From: a virus
DNA length: 34,559 bases
Reading direction: 5' to 3' (one strand)
IMG/VR virus record: IMGVR_UViG_3300045902_000798
Span: 1-34,559 of that record
In this document: positions 6,475 to 15,194 of the stretch, piece by piece
Layout of the letters: each line of letters opens with the position of its first letter
Numbering within the stretch: position 1 is the first letter of the stretch
Program-made: the position numbers and the translations under genes
Notes under the pieces: model-generated
The model's input: the letters and a program-made list of their open reading frames with translations, nothing else
What the model was told of the DNA's origin: nothing
The model's database searches: none

Positions 6475-9400
6475 GTGGGGGCTGACAACAAGCTCGAACT
6501 GGTCGTCACCATCGAGGTGGACAAGGCGAACCAGTCCATCAAGAGCATCAACACCAACCTCTCGAACATCGAGGCGACCGCCACGAAAGCTGCGCGCGGC
6601 GCGGCGCAGGGCATTGACGGGATGACCGCCGCCATGCTCAAGGGCGCGACCGCCGGGAACCTGCTGGCCGCCGCCATCCAGAGCGCGCTCACCTGGGCCA
6701 AGGAGTTCACCGTTGGCTCGGTCATGATGGCGGCCGAGAATGCCAAAGCCGAAGCCTCGCTCAAGGCCCTGGCCAATGCGCACGGCGTGGGCGCGGCCGC
6801 TGCGGCCAGGCAGGTGGCGGCGATCGAAGACATCGGCTTCGAGTACACCGAAGCCGCGCATGCCGTGCAGCGGTTGATCGTGGCCGATCTGGAACTGTCG
6901 AAAGCGCAAGGCCTGGCGAAGTTGGCCAAGGACGCGGCGGCGGTCCAGAACATCACAGCCGGCGAAGCGCTCGAATCCATCGTGATGGCGATCGAGTCCG
7001 GCGCTTCGCGGGGCTTGCGCACGCTGGGGCTGTTTGTCGACTTCCAGAAAGAAGCCCAGATCGCCCAGCTTCAACTCGGCCGGGCTCTGACTGAGACGGA
7101 AGAGAAGCAGCTTCGCTACAACACGGTCATCCGTGAAGGCGCCAAGATCCAGGGCGCGCATGCCGCGGCATCGCAAACGGTCGAAGGGCAGCTGGGCGCG
7201 CTGCGGCGCGAGTTCAATAACCTGCGCGAGGACATTGGAGCCAAGTTCCAGGATGACTTCAAGGCGCTCGTCGGCAACCTGCGCGGCCTGGTCGGCTGGC
7301 TGCGAGAGAACACCGACCTGCTCAAGAAGTTCGGCGAGGTGGCGCTGTGGGTCTCAGGTATCCTTGCCACCTACGCGCTGGCCGACAAGATCATGGCTCT
7401 CGCGAAGTCGATCGCGGCGCTTCAGCTTGCCAGCATCAACCCCTACGCCCTGCTCGCGGTGGGTGTCGCCGGCGCGGGCTTTGCCATCTACTCGCAGTGG
7501 AAAGACACCCAGGATCAGATTCAGGCGCGCTTCGACGAGATGCAGCGGAAGGCGCTGCGGGATCAGCTTCTCACCGGCAAGACCAGCGTTGAAGCGCTTC
7601 GCAAACAGGGCATGACGGATGATCAGATCCGCGAACTGATCACCGGTAACCGCCTGCTGCCGGGAGAGCAGCCGTTCACTGATGAAGGTCCGAAGCTCAC
7701 CATCAAATCCTCGAATGAGCCGGACCTCGAAGCACTGAAACGGGCGGCCGAGATCCGGAAGCGCCAGTTGGAGGTGGAGCGCGAGAGCGCACGGGCGTTC
7801 GAAGAGTCGCAGCGGCGCGCACTTACGGGATTCGCGCGGGACGTGGCCGAGGTTCAGGAACAGATTCGAAAGTGGACCACGTTCGTCGATGAGCGCGGCA
7901 ACGAGCAGCGCATCGCCCTCACGCGCAAGGCCTGGGAGAACGTGATCGGCGAACTGCGCGTCCGTCTGGCGAACTGGCAGAAGGAGGTCCAGGAGACCAA
8001 CCGCAAGAATCTCGCCGAGTATCTGGCCGCGGAAGAGGAAGCCGCGCGCCGGCGGCTGGAACTGGAGGCGCAAGTCTACGCCCAGCGGCTCGCATACAAC
8101 GAGGAGATCTCCAAGCGGAACCTCGATCACCTGGAGCAGATGCTCGGCATCGAGGAGCAGCGCGCGGGCATCACACGCGAATCCCAACTGCGCGTGCTCG
8201 ATGCCACGAATGCGCAGACGCTCGAGCAGAAGATCGCCGTCGAGCAGCGCAAAGCGGCGATCGAGATCGACTACATCACGCGGGTCCACGAGATCCGCAC
8301 GCGGCTGTTTGACCTCGAAACCTCGCGGATGGTGATCGAGGAAGAGGCGGCGATGAAGCGGCTCGGTTATCGGGCCGACGAAATCCAGGCGCGCATCGCT
8401 GAGCTTACCGCGCAGCGCGATGAGATCCGCCGGTTCCAGCACGAAGCCACCGACGCCGCCATTCAGGGCGCGCGCGAAACGGCGGCCGCGCGGCAGGCGC
8501 AGTTGGTGCGCGACCAGAATCAGCGGATCTTCGATTCCTTCAAGCGGCAAGCCGAGGGCGTCTTCGATGCGCTGCTCACGAAGTCGCAGTCCATCTGGTC
8601 GGCCATCGGCAACTCGCTCAAGACGGCGCTGCTGACCGCGATCAAAGACGTGGTTAGCTCGCGCATTGCCGCGATGCTGATGCAGTTATTCACGGGCACG
8701 CGAGTGTCGCTGGCTGGTGGAGGCGCTTCTGGTGGCGGTGCGCTCGGCAGGCTCGGCGGTCTGCTCGGCATCGGCGCGGCGCCGGTCTTCGGGCAGGGTG
8801 GTGGCCCCATTCCCGGCGGCGCGGCCGGAGGCTGGGGCACGCCGCCGTTCGTCCCCTCAAGTAGCGGCGGCTGGAGCGGTCTGCTCGGCGGGTGGAAGGA
8901 TTTCTTCGGCTTCGGCGGTGGCGTGCAGTATGCACCAGGCAAGGCCGTGACCTGGGAAGCGGCGACCATGGGGCAGAAGCTCTCCGCGCTCGGGCGCTCC
9001 AATGCTGCGCTGCTGGGCGGCGCGACGCTTGCGCTCATGGGCCTCCAACGCGGCGGCGTCTCGGGTCTCGCGATGACCACCGCCGGCGGCGCAATGATCG
9101 GCGCGAAGTTCGGCGGCCCTCTCGGCGCCGCGATCGGGGCTGGGATCGGTGCGGTCGCCGGGCTCGTTCGGCTGTTCGTCAAAGGGGCGCGGGAGAAGGC
9201 GCGCGAGAAGATCAAGGCCACTTACGGGGTCGACATCCGCGAGAAGAACATCCTGGCCGAGATCGTGAACATCGCCAAGCAGGGCTTCGGCGGCAACCTC
9301 GACCTGGCCATCCGCAGCCAGCAGATCCGCGACCTGGTTGAACTCTATGCATTGTCCACCGGGCAGAGCACTTCGGGCCTCCCGCCCATGGTGCGCCCAG

Positions 9401-9678
9401 TGTCGCTCCTTCAGCAGGGAGGGAGCCTCTTCCAGCAGAGCAGTAGTGGACTGTCGCTGGACCGCATCGGCGGCGGCGCGCCGTCGTCCGCAGCCGGGCC
9501 CACGGTGATCAACATCACCGTGCCCGGGGCGAGGGAGTTCTTCGAGAAGGAAACGGTGCGCGTGGTGGTCGAGAATCCGCGCGCGGTGCAGTCGGCGGCG
9601 ATGACCGCAACCAAAGCCAGCGCCGGCCGCCGCGAGATGACCGGGCTGCAACTCAGCCCGGGGTTGATTCTGTCATGA
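6475..9678 (+). CDS. tail tape measure protein
   Basis: This 1067-residue protein starts at GTG 6475, with AAGGG eight bases upstream (6462-6466). The N-terminal part (about 1-380) is alanine-rich and helical, with segments such as AAMLKGATAGNLLAAAIQSA and VSGILATYALADKIMALAKS that look like TMP membrane-active regions. Residues about 420-690 form long charged coiled coils. About 740-890 is Gly/Ala-rich and hydrophobic (GAMIGAKFGGPLGAAIGAGI). It acts as the ruler for tail length and is ejected into the cell envelope during DNA entry. The length suggests a tail of roughly 150-160 nm by the usual 0.15 nm per residue rule. It normally follows the chaperone directly; here an antisense gene separates them. 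Confidence 0.9.
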   Translation: MGADNKLELVVTIEVDKANQSIKSINTNLSNIEATATKAARGAAQGIDGMTAAMLKGATAGNLLAAAIQSALTWAKEFTVGSVMMAAENAKAEASLKALANAHGVGAAAAARQVAAIEDIGFEYTEAAHAVQRLIVADLELSKAQGLAKLAKDAAAVQNITAGEALESIVMAIESGASRGLRTLGLFVDFQKEAQIAQLQLGRALTETEEKQLRYNTVIREGAKIQGAHAAASQTVEGQLGALRREFNNLREDIGAKFQDDFKALVGNLRGLVGWLRENTDLLKKFGEVALWVSGILATYALADKIMALAKSIAALQLASINPYALLAVGVAGAGFAIYSQWKDTQDQIQARFDEMQRKALRDQLLTGKTSVEALRKQGMTDDQIRELITGNRLLPGEQPFTDEGPKLTIKSSNEPDLEALKRAAEIRKRQLEVERESARAFEESQRRALTGFARDVAEVQEQIRKWTTFVDERGNEQRIALTRKAWENVIGELRVRLANWQKEVQETNRKNLAEYLAAEEEAARRRLELEAQVYAQRLAYNEEISKRNLDHLEQMLGIEEQRAGITRESQLRVLDATNAQTLEQKIAVEQRKAAIEIDYITRVHEIRTRLFDLETSRMVIEEEAAMKRLGYRADEIQARIAELTAQRDEIRRFQHEATDAAIQGARETAAARQAQLVRDQNQRIFDSFKRQAEGVFDALLTKSQSIWSAIGNSLKTALLTAIKDVVSSRIAAMLMQLFTGTRVSLAGGGASGGGALGRLGGLLGIGAAPVFGQGGGPIPGGAAGGWGTPPFVPSSSGGWSGLLGGWKDFFGFGGGVQYAPGKAVTWEAATMGQKLSALGRSNAALLGGATLALMGLQRGGVSGLAMTTAGGAMIGAKFGGPLGAAIGAGIGAVAGLVRLFVKGAREKAREKIKATYGVDIREKNILAEIVNIAKQGFGGNLDLAIRSQQIRDLVELYALSTGQSTSGLPPMVRPVSLLQQGGSLFQQSSSGLSLDRIGGGAPSSAAGPTVINITVPGAREFFEKETVRVVVENPRAVQSAAMTATKASAGRREMTGLQLSPGLILS

Positions 9679-10121
9679 CACGAGAAGAGTTGATCGGGAA
9701 GATCGCACGGGCGATCGCAGAGATGGAAGGTTTCTATGCCACCGCCTCAAAGCCAACCCTTGCCCAAAGGATCGCGAATCCGGGCAACATCCGGCAGTGG
9801 CGCGACGCGCGCGGCAGGCCGTATCCCACTCATGGCGGCTATGTGGACTTCGTGGCGTGGGCGTCTGAGCGGTTTCCCGGAGCCTCTCGCGAGGAGATGA
9901 GCCGGAGAGCGATCGAGGAAGGCTGGCGTATCCTGCGCGTGCTGGTCGGGCAATATCTCGACGGGCGCTACACGCAGGGCAAGCCGCCTTCGGCGGAAGA
10001 GATGTTTCGCGTGTACGCGCCCTCGGCCGATGGCAACCATCCAGCGAACTACGCCCGCTTCGTCGCGAGCCGCATCGGCGCGCACCCGGACCAACGGCTG
10101 CTCGACCTGGTGACCGCGTGA
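9675..10121 (+). CDS. NPGNIR-type phage structural / muralytic-like protein
   Basis: ATG 9675 overlaps the tape measure stop by four bases (ATGA). The 148-residue product carries AQRIANPGNIRQW, HGGYVDFVAWASERFPGA, GWRILRVLVGQYLDG and FRVYAPSADGNHPANYARFV. This arrangement resembles the NPxNIR proteins of phages (P5-like structural proteins and related lysozyme-like domains) in which the conserved NIR and the late 'YAP..DGN....Y...VA' segments recur. Such proteins may loosen peptidoglycan during infection or lysis. No signal peptide or holin accompanies it. Whether it is enzymatic is uncertain. Position at the tail tip suggests a tail-associated role. Confidence 0.55.
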   Translation: MTREELIGKIARAIAEMEGFYATASKPTLAQRIANPGNIRQWRDARGRPYPTHGGYVDFVAWASERFPGASREEMSRRAIEEGWRILRVLVGQYLDGRYTQGKPPSAEEMFRVYAPSADGNHPANYARFVASRIGAHPDQRLLDLVTA

Positions 10122-10522
10122 TGCCCGGTTCGGTCCAGAATGCAGCGCCGCTCACCGTCATGCCGGCGAGCCTCTCGCGCGCCTTCGGCCACGAGCGCGA
10201 GTATCCGGTGCTCGACAACGAGTACCGCAACGGGGAATCGCAGCGCTCCGTTCAGGCGACGAACAGCCGCAAACGCTGGCGTCTGGCCAAGCGGCTGACT
10301 CCTGCGCAGCTCGCAGCGCTCCGCGATTTCTACGACGCCCGCAAGGGCTCAACAGAGCCGTTCTACTTCTACGATCCGTACGAGACCAGCCCGAAGTTCT
10401 CGCACGACCCCACGGGGCAAACGGTCATAGGGCGCTACACCGTCCGCTTCGCCAGTCCGTGGGAGCAGAGCACCTCGTTGGCACGCACCGATCTGACGCT
10501 GGAGCTGATCGAACTTGCCTGA
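10118..10522 (+). CDS. minor tail protein, gpM/DUF2460-like
   Basis: This 134-residue protein overlaps the previous gene by four bases. Its core SRKRWRLAKRLTPAQLAALRDFYDARKGS and EPFYFYDPYE closely parallel the N-terminal domain of the next gene (IRKQWLRDADRIALRNFWES, GAFTFHAP), so the two are tandem relatives. The pattern is that of small tail-tip proteins related to lambda gpM and DUF2460, which build the ring at the distal end of the tail tube. The order tape measure, gpM-like, gpL-like supports this. Confidence 0.65.
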   Translation: MMPGSVQNAAPLTVMPASLSRAFGHEREYPVLDNEYRNGESQRSVQATNSRKRWRLAKRLTPAQLAALRDFYDARKGSTEPFYFYDPYETSPKFSHDPTGQTVIGRYTVRFASPWEQSTSLARTDLTLELIELA

Positions 10523-13500
10523 CTCCATCGGCAACATCACCGTGCCCGAGATCGTGCCGACTGGCGTGTTTCCTCTTGCGCCCGATTATCCGCTCGAGGT
10601 GCGCCGGGACCACGAGGTCGTGGTCCATCAGTTCGGTTCGGGCAATGCCAAGATCGAACAACGATTTCTACTCGGCAACGGCGCGCGTCGTTTCACGATT
10701 CGCAAGCAGTGGCTGCGCGATGCGGATCGCATTGCCCTGCGCAACTTCTGGGAGTCGAAGTACGGCCCCTACGGCGCGTTCACGTTCCATGCGCCAAACG
10801 ATGACGGCATCGGCGCCACGCCTGTCATCTGCCGCTTCGCCAACGAGCCGCTGTCTTGGGAAATGGTGGCCGACTGGGCCTGCTCACTCGGCGTGACGCT
10901 CATCGAGATCCCTCAAAGCAGTCCTTCTTATCCGCTGAACCAGACCGTCCACCGCTTCCCACCCGCCGCGCTCCAGACGGCGCTGCTCTCCCAGGTTCAG
11001 GAGATCATCCCGCTTATACGCATCCAGCCGCTCGAGCCGGGCTACCCGGCCATCTACCTCTCCGACCGCCGCTGCACCATTGATTCAAACGAGGGCGGCG
11101 GCCAGCTCTACCAGGCGCGGCTCCTCGAATTCGATGGCATCTCGCAATCCATCGGCAACGAATCCGACGAGGCCCAGTTCACCTTCGGCAATGCCGACCG
11201 CGTGATGCGCGACCTCGCCAATGACGTCGACCTGTTCCGCGCCGAGATCGCCTTCAGCCTGTTCCATACGGGGACCGGGATCAAGCTCGATCTCTGGAAG
11301 GGCAACATCGTCAACTGGACCTGCGACCCGGGCCCCGAGTTCCGCGTCACCGCCGCCGACGGCCTCTACGAACTGAACCTGCCCTACCCCACGCGCAAGA
11401 TCTCCCGCACCTGCTGGAAGCAGTTCAAGGATGGCCTCAACTGTCCGTACACGGGCCCCGACACCACTTGCGACAAGGGCTTCGATACGCCCAACGGCTG
11501 CCGCACGCACGGCATGGACAACTACTACGGCGGCATCATCGCCAAGCCGCAGGGCGTGCGCATCAAAGACAACTCGACCGGCGTGTGGGGCTTCGGCCGC
11601 TCGACGCTCACCTCCGTTTCGCTGGTCGCCGATTCGATCTACGATCAGGTCCTGCCTGAGATCTACACCGACTCGCCAATGCCTGTGAACTGCAAAATCG
11701 CGGCGGGCCGGGACGAGAGCGACTTCTACGCCGCTGTGGGCATCGTGGGCGAAGGGCCGCTGGGCGCTTACGGCACGGGCCACAAGCTCGACGGGCAATA
11801 CCATCACGGCTATCCTGGTCCGCTCGGTTTGATGACCAGCCTAGGTCCCGACCCGAATCCCACTACATTCGGCATGGACACCGATGCTGGCCCAGAGCGC
11901 GCGGCTGGCACGGCGTTCCTCATGATCCGGCGCTCGGACGCCAAGGGATTGCAGCTTTCGCGCCTGAGCGAGCACGCCATGGAGGCGGTGGTCGCGCAAG
12001 GCCTCGGCGGCTGGGTGTGGACCTCGCCCGGCGTGCGCGTCTACGGTCCGCCGCTGACCAACCCGATCTGGATCGCGATCAACATGCTCCTGCGCGCGCG
12101 AGGTCTGCGCCTCGGCGCGAATGCCACCACTGAGCAACTCGATTTCGCCGAGACCTTGTTCGATGTCGATGCCGCGATCGCCGCGGCGGCGGTCTCGAAC
12201 GAGCAGGTGTCCAAACTGGTCAGCACAGGCACGGAGACGCAGTTCAAGTTCCGCGGCGTGCTTCAGGAAGAAAAGCCGCTGCGCGACTGGCTCCAGGAAG
12301 TGCTGATGAACTGCCTGGGCTACTACACATTCGCCAACGGCAAGCTCAAACTCGGCGTCCGCGTGAACTCGTCAGCGGTCGAGGCGTTCACCGAGGGCAA
12401 CATCCTGTTCCGCAGCCTGCAACTGGCCCCGCTGCGGCCCTCCTTCAACCATCTCACCGCCAACTTCGCCGACGAGGACTTCGAGTTTGTCGCCAATGCG
12501 ATCTCACTCTATGACATCGACCACGCTGCGCTGATCGGCGGCGGAGCAGCGCCGCTGTTTCTGAAGTCGACGGTGAATCTCGCCGGCACGGCGTCGAAGT
12601 CGCAGGCGGCGCGGATCATCACGGTCCGCCTGCGCGAAGAGTTGGGCGGCATCACGCCGGAGGAATGGAAGAAGGCGCGCCAGATCGGCTTCCGCACAAC
12701 GGTGTTGGCCCTCAACACCGAGCCCGGCATGGTGTGCTCGATGACGCATCCCGATATGCCCGGCGGAAGCGGCGAGTTCCGCGTGACCGGCTGGCGGCTC
12801 AACCGCGATTACTCGATCGACATCCAGGGCCGCACGACAACGGACTCGATGTACGACCTGGTCAGCGGCCCGAAGCCCGCCGATGTCGTGCCCGAGCCGA
12901 GCGCTGAGGAGATCCTCATCGACACCGGCGTACCCGGAGTGTTGACTGGCACGCCACGCCTCGGCGATTACGGCGCCTTCGCCATCGACGAGATGACGGT
13001 CGAGCCCGACGCCTCAGGCAACTCGAACATCGTCGGCGCGCACGAGATCACGCTGGCGCTCTACTACGTGGACGAGCTCGCCACCGATCTCTGGGCTTCG
13101 ATCGACTCCGGCCTTGACGCTTCGACCGACCCGGCCACCGTCACCTGCACGGTCAACCCCGACACCGGGCGCGTCTTCCGTGTTGGCGATTTCATCGTAT
13201 TCAACGATGAGTCTGCCGACCCCGCGAACCCGGGCCGGCGCTCGTATGAGTGCGCGCAGATCATCGGTCCCGGCGCGGAGGGCGAAGTGGCGCCGCCGGG
13301 GACCTTCGTCCTCCAGCGCGCCTATCCTGGCGTGCCCGAAGGCCAGGCCACCTTCGGTACGCTGCGTTGCGCTCACCTGGCCGGCATCCGCTTCTACAAA
13401 CTCGACAAGAAGACGTTCACCTTCAGTGTCCGCAGGGGCTTCTTCCGCACGCCGGGGCTGCCCGCGCGCGTCGAGGCGAAGCTGCCGAGCGCCTGCATCG

Positions 13501-14249
13501 TCGCGGCGCTGGCCGGCGTGGCCAACCATTTCGGCTACGGGCCCTTCACGGTCTTCCCGCTCTCGCGGCACAACGAGCCCTACATGCCCGGCCTCCGCAC
13601 CTGCAACGGCGGCGCCTATACCTTCCAGGTACCCGGCCCGCTCACGGTACAAGAGAACGTGGTGATCCCGATCAAGGTGCAGGACGCCGCCTCGATCCGC
13701 TGCGTCTACGCCTATCTTCAGCGGGGCACGACGGACGGCCAGTCGGCGTTCCTGGTGAAGATCAGCCGGGACGGCGGCGCGACGTGGGAGCCGCTCGAGT
13801 ACATGGGCATCGCGCAGGCCCTGCCCGACGCCTACAAGACGACCTACGACTTCCTGGTGAACAGCGAAGGCTTGGGGCTCCCCGCCACGCGCCGCCTTCC
13901 CTATGCCGACTACGGGCTTGTGTTGATGAACGCGGTCAGCGCGAGTCCCGCCCCGCAGACCGTGCAGACGGCCTCCTACGGCGCGAACCGGCTCGGCCTT
14001 GTGGCAGGCGGCTTCGTCTTCCTCGACCCCGGCGGCGCGAATGCGGAGTATGTCCGCGTGATCAGTGTCGATCCTGAGAATCAGTCATTCCAGGCAATCG
14101 TGACCAAGGACCATGCCGCCGGCGAGCGCATCCGCCCCACGATCTGGCCGACGCCGGTTCTCAACGAGGGCGACGATCTGGCCTTCGACATCCTGGCCGT
14201 CGCGTCGCCGGATCCGGGGAGCGACCTCACCGTGGTCATCCAGACTTAG
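10515..14249 (+). CDS. tail tip/hub protein: gpM-like, gpL-like and hub domains
   Basis: This 1244-residue protein starts at TTG 10515, overlapping the preceding stop by eight bases. Residues 1-140 repeat the gpM-like fold of the previous gene. Residues about 150-430 are gpL-like and contain four cysteines (C300, C310, C319, C329; RTCWKQFKDGLNC...TTC...NGC), matching the iron-sulfur type cluster region of lambda gpL. Residues about 460-800 look like a tail hub/assembly domain (VRLREELGGITPEEWKKARQ, MYDLVSG). The C-terminal 430 residues are beta-rich modules including RVGDFIVFNDE and EYVRVISVDPENQSF. Together this would form the tail-tip hub that contacts the tape measure and the fibres. The fusion of functions separate in lambda is notable. 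Domain edges are approximate. Confidence 0.7.
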   Translation: MPDSIGNITVPEIVPTGVFPLAPDYPLEVRRDHEVVVHQFGSGNAKIEQRFLLGNGARRFTIRKQWLRDADRIALRNFWESKYGPYGAFTFHAPNDDGIGATPVICRFANEPLSWEMVADWACSLGVTLIEIPQSSPSYPLNQTVHRFPPAALQTALLSQVQEIIPLIRIQPLEPGYPAIYLSDRRCTIDSNEGGGQLYQARLLEFDGISQSIGNESDEAQFTFGNADRVMRDLANDVDLFRAEIAFSLFHTGTGIKLDLWKGNIVNWTCDPGPEFRVTAADGLYELNLPYPTRKISRTCWKQFKDGLNCPYTGPDTTCDKGFDTPNGCRTHGMDNYYGGIIAKPQGVRIKDNSTGVWGFGRSTLTSVSLVADSIYDQVLPEIYTDSPMPVNCKIAAGRDESDFYAAVGIVGEGPLGAYGTGHKLDGQYHHGYPGPLGLMTSLGPDPNPTTFGMDTDAGPERAAGTAFLMIRRSDAKGLQLSRLSEHAMEAVVAQGLGGWVWTSPGVRVYGPPLTNPIWIAINMLLRARGLRLGANATTEQLDFAETLFDVDAAIAAAAVSNEQVSKLVSTGTETQFKFRGVLQEEKPLRDWLQEVLMNCLGYYTFANGKLKLGVRVNSSAVEAFTEGNILFRSLQLAPLRPSFNHLTANFADEDFEFVANAISLYDIDHAALIGGGAAPLFLKSTVNLAGTASKSQAARIITVRLREELGGITPEEWKKARQIGFRTTVLALNTEPGMVCSMTHPDMPGGSGEFRVTGWRLNRDYSIDIQGRTTTDSMYDLVSGPKPADVVPEPSAEEILIDTGVPGVLTGTPRLGDYGAFAIDEMTVEPDASGNSNIVGAHEITLALYYVDELATDLWASIDSGLDASTDPATVTCTVNPDTGRVFRVGDFIVFNDESADPANPGRRSYECAQIIGPGAEGEVAPPGTFVLQRAYPGVPEGQATFGTLRCAHLAGIRFYKLDKKTFTFSVRRGFFRTPGLPARVEAKLPSACIVAALAGVANHFGYGPFTVFPLSRHNEPYMPGLRTCNGGAYTFQVPGPLTVQENVVIPIKVQDAASIRCVYAYLQRGTTDGQSAFLVKISRDGGATWEPLEYMGIAQALPDAYKTTYDFLVNSEGLGLPATRRLPYADYGLVLMNAVSASPAPQTVQTASYGANRLGLVAGGFVFLDPGGANAEYVRVISVDPENQSFQAIVTKDHAAGERIRPTIWPTPVLNEGDDLAFDILAVASPDPGSDLTVVIQT

Positions 14250-14298
14250 CTCGCCACAAACCAAGTGCCCGTCTTTGCAGCAGCGGGCCGGAGACACC

Positions 14299-15123
14299 TC
14301 AATCGAACAAGATCGACATCCAGTGCGCCTGACGCAATGACGTACGTCTCCTATCGCCGCGCCGCAGGGCCAGGTGTTCGCCGTCGTACTGCAGGAGGTC
14401 CAACTCGTGAGACGTGAAGCGGTGCTCGTCCCGAGGGTTGAACATAACCACTTCTTCGGCGTCCAGTTCGATGTGTGGCCGAACGAAGTACAGGTTATAG
14501 GCCTCGCCGTTCGGCTCGTAGAGGAACCTCTCGATGCCGACGACTCCGGTAGGGACATCCCGATTCAGAGACTGTAGGGAGACCGGGTAATGTCCGCGGC
14601 GCTGCCGGAAGGACTCGATCTCGGTAATGAGAGTGCCGCTGTGCTCAATGGCGCGGTCCCGACTCCATTCCGCCGCGCGTGGGAGCACTGTGGCCTCGAA
14701 GGCGACCAAGAGGACAGGAAGCAGCGCAAGGCGCAAGGGGAGTGAATTCCGACCGTCATCTACCCGAACCAAGTCGGGTTGCATCCGGCAGTACGCACGC
14801 CAAATGAATGCTGCGGCGCCGATACCAATCATCACGCCAACTGCCAGTTGGTTCACGGCCACAGCGGAAACGGCGGTCACAAACGCGATCAGCCCAGCCA
14901 GCACCAGCGTCACTCTGCGCCACAGCCCGGACCGCCGGCGGCTGATCATCCAAGCCAAACCGATTGGCGTCAATCCCAAGCTTGCATAGCTGGCAACCCG
15001 CATCAAGAACGAGAGCGCCGCAGCCGATGCATCGAACCGGCCGGGAAGGTAGGGCAGTAGCATCGTCACGCACAGGATTGCGACTAGTAGAACCGTGCTG
15101 GGTAGAGCGAGGCGGGTTTTCAT
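14299..15123 (-). CDS. multi-pass membrane protein, antisense cargo (moron)
   Basis: The second gene read against the late operon. ATG 15123 (MKTRLALPSTVLLV) is chosen because it begins a membrane helix and a promoter-like sequence lies immediately upstream. The 274-residue product has about five membrane segments (roughly 8-26, 38-60, 71-90, 92-110, 129-148). A soluble C-terminal domain follows with LITEIESFRQRRGHYPVSLQ and FLYEPNGEAYNLYF, a pattern resembling the ends of type II secretion pseudopilin-like proteins. It converges on the hub gene, leaving only 49 bases between stops. It is probably lysogen-expressed cargo such as a surface or exclusion protein. The function is not known. Confidence 0.65.
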   Translation of the reverse strand: MKTRLALPSTVLLVAILCVTMLLPYLPGRFDASAAALSFLMRVASYASLGLTPIGLAWMISRRRSGLWRRVTLVLAGLIAFVTAVSAVAVNQLAVGVMIGIGAAAFIWRAYCRMQPDLVRVDDGRNSLPLRLALLPVLLVAFEATVLPRAAEWSRDRAIEHSGTLITEIESFRQRRGHYPVSLQSLNRDVPTGVVGIERFLYEPNGEAYNLYFVRPHIELDAEEVVMFNPRDEHRFTSHELDLLQYDGEHLALRRGDRRRTSLRQAHWMSILFD

Positions 15124-15131
15124 AGCGACAG

Positions 15132-15161
15132 GATATAGCCCGGAGTGAACGTCCGGGTCAA
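15132..15161 (-). promoter_or_regulatory. promoter for the antisense membrane protein, with a dyad in its spacer
   Basis: Read on the minus strand, TTGACC (15161-15156) and TATATC (15137-15132) are separated by 18 bases. The inverted repeat CCCGGA/TCCGGG (15139-15144 and 15152-15157) occupies that spacer and touches the -35 box, like operators of regulators that act from between the two boxes. Transcription would begin about two bases before ATG 15123, giving a leaderless or nearly leaderless mRNA. Confidence 0.5.
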
Positions 15162-15194
15162 GCGGATCTCTACCAGCGCGGGATCCCCAAGCCG

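Noticed and set aside
5877-6485. Forward open frame opposite the zinc-ribbon gene
   Set aside because: Its product is Ser/Arg-rich without a domain, while the minus strand encodes a zinc ribbon plus membrane helix.
7354-8550. Opposite-strand open frame of 398 codons inside the tape measure gene
   Set aside because: It mirrors the forward coiled coil codon pattern, has no recognisable domain and no ribosome-binding site.
14267-14288. Possible two-way terminator between the hub gene and the antisense gene (GCCCG/CGGGC)
   Set aside because: Five-pair stem with a 12-base loop and no T-run on either strand.
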